From the NCBI GenBank assembly GCA_964431965.1, contig CAYSLU010000017.1, positions 5,077-69,076 on the forward strand: DNA of 64,000 nt. The letters run 5' to 3'. The notes under the pieces are model-generated. The model was not told the DNA's origin. It did no database searches and saw only the letters and a program-made list of their open reading frames with translations. Of the stretch, positions 60,423-64,000 are shown in pieces. Both the position numbers and the translations under genes were made by a program. How positions within the stretch are numbered: the stretch's first letter is position 1; every line of letters starts with the position of its first letter. The DNA is from CAYSLU01 sp964431965 (GTDB lineage: Bacteria; Verrucomicrobiota; Kiritimatiellia; CAIKKV01; CAYSLU01).

Positions 60423-62186
60423 ATGCACGGAGACTCGAGCGCGGCGGCGGCCCCTGGCCGCGGATATACCCTGCGGTCGCATCTGGCGGCCCTTGCCGCG
60501 GCGGGGTGGATGGCGGCCGCGATGGCCCCGGCCTCCCCGGCTCAGGAGTACCGCGGCCGGCTCGGGGTGGAGGCGCCGGGCGATGCGCTCGTCGACATCG
60601 CCCGCGAGAGCTACCGGTGGGAAGAGTCCGACGGGTCGGGGCGCTGGTCCGGGGTGGGGCCGACGGATGTGGACGAGCACGGGTGGCCGCGGGTGGATTG
60701 CCGATGGATCGTGGATTTCAGGCCGTGCGCGGAGTGGAGCGGCGCGATCGATGACCCGGCGGCATACCGGGTTGACCGGAGCGGCACCTACCACGGGTCT
60801 TTTCGCGGGCGCGCCCGGCTGACGCGCGACGGCGGGTCCTTCGCCATCAGCAACTGCGCGTACGACTCCGCGTCCAACCGCACAACCTTCGACCTCGTCG
60901 TTCCCGCGCCAGGGCCCCAGCACGGACTGGTCATTCTCGGGTTCCGCGACACGAGGCGGAATCCCGGCGACGAGCCTGGAACCGGCGTATCCGAGTTCCG
61001 CCTGACGAGGCCCGGGTATCCGCCGGACACGCGCGAGGTGTTCACCCGGGAGTACCGGCGATGCCTCGCCGGCGCGGCCTTTTCGGCCATCCGCTTCATG
61101 GGCGTGCGGGAGACGAACGGGAACGTCGAGTGGGACAAGGACGGCCCCCGGATGCAGTCGTGGAGCGGCCGCAAGCTCGTGGCGGACGCGTCCGTGATGC
61201 GCATGGAGGCGCTTCGGAAGCGGGACGGATGGCCATGGGAGCTGGTGATTCAGCTCTGCAATGACTCGGGCATCGACCCGTGGATCAACATACCGGTCGC
61301 GGCGGACGACGACTACATCCGGCAGCTGGCCGTCCTGCTGAAGCGCGAGCTCAAGGACGACCGAGCGATTTACATCGAGTACAGCAATGAGATCTGGAAC
61401 TTCGGGTTCATCCAGCATGCGTGGAACAAGGCGCAGGCGGCGCGCGAGGTGAAGTCGGGCCGCGCCCGCTATGCCTTCGACGGCAGCGCGAGCGAGGAGA
61501 TCTGGGCCCAGCGTCGACACGCGCAGCGGGTGAAGGACTGCGTGGACATCTTTGCCGGCGTGTTCGGGCCGGCGGAGGTCAACCGGCGCGTCCGCGGCAT
61601 CCTGGCGGGAGTCACCGCGGAGCCCGAGGGTCACTTCGTGTGCGGCCGCCTGCCGGGCATGCTGGAGTACCTGCGGAAGACCGGCGGCGATCCCAGCAAC
61701 TGCATCTATGCCATCTCGGTTCCGCTCTACTACGGCGGCCAGGCGGCGGCCGGGGAGGCGGGCACCGAGCGGTTTTCGGTCGACCAGATCCTGGGCGACA
61801 TGGGCCAGACGATAGACCGCGAGCGGGCGCGCCGGCTGGCGGTCATCGAGCTGGCGCGGCGGTACCACCTCCCCGGAGGCGTCTGCTCGTACGAAGGGGG
61901 GCCCGATATCGGAGGGGGGCGGACGGCGAACATCGGCAACCGGATCCTGGCCGTTCGCGACCCGCGGCAGGGTGCCCTGTACAAGCGGAATTTCGCGGCC
62001 GGCTTCTGGGACCTGGGCGGCAATCTCGCCATGCAGTTCGCGCTCTGCAGCCGGTACAACCGGCACGGCGCATGGGGCTTGACCGACGATGCGGGCAACC
62101 CCGATCGGAACTCGCTGTTTGCCGCCGTTCGCGAGCTGATCGGCCCGGGCCCGGCCGCGCCGGCCGGCGGCGGGCCGGAACGGTGA
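60423..62186 (+). CDS. Secreted clan-A-like glycoside hydrolase of unknown family
   Basis: A 587-residue protein. The N-terminus has a weak export signal (a hydrophobic stretch SHLAALAAAGWMAAAMAPASPAQ). Two motifs suggest a retaining TIM-barrel glycosidase: YIEYSNEIWN with a candidate acid/base Glu323, and SYEGGPDIGGG with a candidate nucleophile Glu491. Conserved segments include FMGVRETNGN, WDLGGNLAMQF and GAWGLTDD. I do not recognise a CAZy family with certainty. A frameshifted copy of its last 100 residues is at 33145-33449, so paralogues exist or once existed. GGGGGGA before the ATG serves as a Shine-Dalgarno sequence. Confidence 0.62.
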   Translation: MHGDSSAAAAPGRGYTLRSHLAALAAAGWMAAAMAPASPAQEYRGRLGVEAPGDALVDIARESYRWEESDGSGRWSGVGPTDVDEHGWPRVDCRWIVDFRPCAEWSGAIDDPAAYRVDRSGTYHGSFRGRARLTRDGGSFAISNCAYDSASNRTTFDLVVPAPGPQHGLVILGFRDTRRNPGDEPGTGVSEFRLTRPGYPPDTREVFTREYRRCLAGAAFSAIRFMGVRETNGNVEWDKDGPRMQSWSGRKLVADASVMRMEALRKRDGWPWELVIQLCNDSGIDPWINIPVAADDDYIRQLAVLLKRELKDDRAIYIEYSNEIWNFGFIQHAWNKAQAAREVKSGRARYAFDGSASEEIWAQRRHAQRVKDCVDIFAGVFGPAEVNRRVRGILAGVTAEPEGHFVCGRLPGMLEYLRKTGGDPSNCIYAISVPLYYGGQAAAGEAGTERFSVDQILGDMGQTIDRERARRLAVIELARRYHLPGGVCSYEGGPDIGGGRTANIGNRILAVRDPRQGALYKRNFAAGFWDLGGNLAMQFALCSRYNRHGAWGLTDDAGNPDRNSLFAAVRELIGPGPAAPAGGGPER

Positions 62187-62223
62187 CGCGGGCGGTTGAA
62201 ACGCGTCGCCAACACGGGGGCCG

Positions 62224-62423
62224 CTACAGCCCCATCATCTCCCTCTGCACGGCCTCCGGCGCGTACTCCGGGCCGGCTTGAACGTCGCGCATCACGTCCT
62301 TCGCGGCCCACAGCCCTCCGGGACGCGGAGGACGAGCGGCTGGCCGGTGCCGTCGGCCGGACTGAAACTGGCCGCGAGGAACTCGCCGCGCCTCAGGGAG
62401 GTGGTCATAATGCTCGATCTCAT
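62224..62423 (-). pseudogene. Frameshifted small-protein remnant
   Basis: Minus-strand reading gives MRSSIMTTSLRRGEFLAAS, PADGTGQPLVLRVPEG and, after a one-base frame change near 62318, GLWAAKDVMRDVQAGPEY and APEAVQREMMGL ending in TAG at 62224. The second part reads like a protein C-terminus. It lies in the otherwise gene-free 396-bp gap before top6B. I do not know the family, and chance is possible. Confidence 0.3.
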
Positions 62424-62582
62424 GGCGAAATCGCGGAAAGAACGATCCGGCGATGGCAAGGCGAAAGGCGCCGGCTCGCGTTGCGGAGTCTCAAAACTCA
62501 TGGAACTCGCGCCGGATTGCGGTAGTATTACCCGCTTCATCGCCCGGCGGACGGGCGGCGGGCCTCACAGGACTCGGAGCAT

Positions 62583-64000
62583 ATGGCAGACAAGAAGGCA
62601 CCTGTATCGGTCAACGCCGAGTCGATGGCGAAGATGCAGCGGGAGATCTCGGTCTCCGAGTTCTTCCTCAAGAACCGTCACCTGCTCGGGTTCGACAACC
62701 CGCGCAAGGCGCTCCTGACGGCGGTCAAGGAGGCGGTCGATAACTCGCTGGACGCGTGCGATGAGGCCGGGATCCTGCCCGAGATCAGCGTCGAGATCGT
62801 CCAGACCGGCGACAAGCGCTTCCGCGTCACGGTGATCGACAACGGGCCCGGCATCGTGCGGGCCCAGATCCCGAAGATCTTCGCGAAGCTGCTCTACGGA
62901 TCGAAGTTCCACCGGCTCCGCATGTCGCGCGGGCAGCAGGGCATCGGCATCAGCGCGGCGGGCATGTACGGCCAGCTGACGACGGGCACCTCCACGGTGA
63001 TCCAGTCCAAGATCGCCAGCAGCCACGTGGGCCACCACATCGAGGTGCAGATCGACGCCCGCACGAACAAGCCGACGATCCTGAAGGACGACGAGGTGGA
63101 CTGGCGCCCGCAGTTCTTCGTGACGCCGGAGGACGGCCCGGCGGCCGGGCCGACGGAGAGCAAGCACGGCACGAGCGTATCGATCGAGATGGAGGCGCTC
63201 TACGTCCGGGGCAAGCTGTCGGTGGACGAGTACCTGAAGCAGTGCGCGATCGTGAACCCGCACCTGCAGCTTCACTATCGGATCACGCTCCTCGAGAACG
63301 CCCCGGCGGAGGAGGGGGCTGCCGCCGATGGCGGAAAGGTGAAGGTCGCGAAGGAGGGCGAGTGGGTCTTCTTCGAGCGGGCCACCTCGGTGCATCCGAA
63401 GCAGCCGCAGGAGATCAAGCCCCACCCGCACGGGGTGGAGCTCGGCATGCTGATGCAGATGCTGAAGGACACGACCGCCCGGACGCTGAAGGCGGCCCTC
63501 GTGCAGGACTTTTCCCGGGTGAGCGACCGCTCCGGGCTGGAGATCTGCCAGCGGGCGGGGCTGGAGCCCAAGGCCCGGCCGACGACGATCGCGCACCGCG
63601 AGAGCGAGGCCCTCTTCAAGGCGATCGGCGAGACCAAGCTCATGCGCCCGCCGACAGACTGCCTCTCGCCGATCGGCGAGGAGCCGATTATGGCCGGTCT
63701 GAAGAAGGAGATCCAGGCGGACTTCTACACGGCCGTGACGCGCAGCCCGGAGGTCTACCGCGGCAACCCGTTCCAGATCGAGGTCGGCCTGGCCTACGCC
63801 AAGCCGGGTGAGAACGAGGACCTGGGCGCGGACGAGCCGATCCGGCTCATGCGCTTCGCGAACAAGGTGCCGCTGCTCTACATGGGCGGCGCGTGCGCGA
63901 TGAACAAGGCCGTCGCCGGGATGAACTGGAAGAACTACGGCCTGTCGCAGCCGAAGGGCTCGCTGCCGATCGGCCCGATGGTGCTCCTCGTGCACATCGC
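62583..64000 (+). CDS. top6B: DNA topoisomerase VI subunit B (3' end cut by window edge)
   Basis: ATP-binding subunit of type IIB topoisomerase, mainly archaeal but also in some bacteria and in plants; it dimerises on ATP binding to drive strand passage with the Spo11-like A subunit. At least 472 residues are visible. The GHKL ATP site has EAVDNSLDACDEAG (50-63), DNGPGI (86-91) and SRGQQGIGISAAGMYGQ (115-131); the linker/transducer contains KHGTSVSIEMEA, and the region KALLVQDF-type helix, the H2TH segment and NPFQIEVGLAY follow. The A subunit should follow just beyond the window. The start ATG at 62583 has no clear Shine-Dalgarno sequence; a weak promoter-like pair (ATGGAA/TAGTAT) ends at 62528. 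Confidence 0.92.
   Translation, partial: MADKKAPVSVNAESMAKMQREISVSEFFLKNRHLLGFDNPRKALLTAVKEAVDNSLDACDEAGILPEISVEIVQTGDKRFRVTVIDNGPGIVRAQIPKIFAKLLYGSKFHRLRMSRGQQGIGISAAGMYGQLTTGTSTVIQSKIASSHVGHHIEVQIDARTNKPTILKDDEVDWRPQFFVTPEDGPAAGPTESKHGTSVSIEMEALYVRGKLSVDEYLKQCAIVNPHLQLHYRITLLENAPAEEGAAADGGKVKVAKEGEWVFFERATSVHPKQPQEIKPHPHGVELGMLMQMLKDTTARTLKAALVQDFSRVSDRSGLEICQRAGLEPKARPTTIAHRESEALFKAIGETKLMRPPTDCLSPIGEEPIMAGLKKEIQADFYTAVTRSPEVYRGNPFQIEVGLAYAKPGENEDLGADEPIRLMRFANKVPLLYMGGACAMNKAVAGMNWKNYGLSQPKGSLPIGPMVLLVHI

Noticed and set aside
1..64000. CRISPR array, tRNA and rRNA genes
   Set aside because: No regularly spaced 25-40-bp repeats, no cloverleaf with a GTTCGANTC-type arm and no rRNA-like conserved stretches were seen in any gap; short tRNAs could have been missed by eye.

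Overview
The window is GC-rich, densely coded chromosomal DNA with no rRNA, no recognisable tRNA and no CRISPR array. The gene content suggests an anaerobic or facultative, carbohydrate-degrading Gram-negative bacterium, most likely of the PVC group (Kiritimatiellota, Lentisphaerota or Verrucomicrobiota). The grounds are a VPD-type CTERM secreted protein, an MCE/Mla lipid-transport locus, many unusual glycoside hydrolases, an FdhA/NuoEF-type formate dehydrogenase, a bacterial topoisomerase VI B subunit, and a carboxynorspermidine/deoxyhypusine-synthase-like polyamine set. The lineage is an inference. The window opens inside an amidohydrolase gene and ends inside top6B.

Layout. 1-4.3 kb: amidohydrolase and a GH2 beta-galactosidase. 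4.4-7.3 kb: type II secretion/type IV pilus GspF and GspE. 7.4-10.5 kb: a MEMO1-AMMECR1 fusion coupled to an arabinose/fucose-isomerase-like protein. 10.5-13.8 kb: an Mla-type operon (permease, a catalytically degenerate ABC ATPase, MCE protein, lipoprotein). 13.8-20.2 kb: a deoxyhypusine-synthase-like protein, a small lipoprotein, VapBC, a SEC-C protein flanked by probable group II intron debris, then carboxynorspermidine decarboxylase and dehydrogenase. 20.5-33 kb: a formate dehydrogenase module (NuoE-NuoF-FdhA), a receiver-ferritin fusion and FdhD, facing an oppositely oriented molybdenum-cofactor operon (moeA-moaA-moaC-MOSC/MogA-MobB/MobA) that is preceded by a probable Moco riboswitch. 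33-37 kb: a frameshifted glycosidase fragment, then the fmdB-like/zinc-ribbon/secreted protein/argH operon. 37.5-46.4 kb: a UvrD helicase, a TPR protein, GH28, a Gfo/Idh/MocA oxidoreductase, a spermidine-synthase-like protein and GH4. 46.4-55.8 kb: a glycine-rich secreted protein, a Mur ligase, a flippase-like membrane protein, a TIM-barrel isomerase, ribosomal protein S21, the VPD-CTERM protein with a textbook sigma-54 promoter, an M20 amidohydrolase and an L,D-transpeptidase. 56-62.2 kb: a YihY-cNMP-binding fusion and two large glycosidase-like proteins. 62.6 kb to the end: topoisomerase VI subunit B.

How the genes work together. The clearest system is molybdenum-dependent formate oxidation: catalytic FdhA passes electrons through NuoE/NuoF-like flavo-iron-sulfur subunits to NAD, FdhD activates the enzyme, and a facing five-gene operon makes the bis-nucleotide cofactor. 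The polyamine genes form a second set and the Mla operon a third. Cistrons are often coupled by GTGA, ATGA or TGATG overlaps. Several genes without a Shine-Dalgarno sequence lie right behind a good -10 box and look leaderless. Palindromic repeats and MITE-like nested inverted repeats fill most of the larger gaps.
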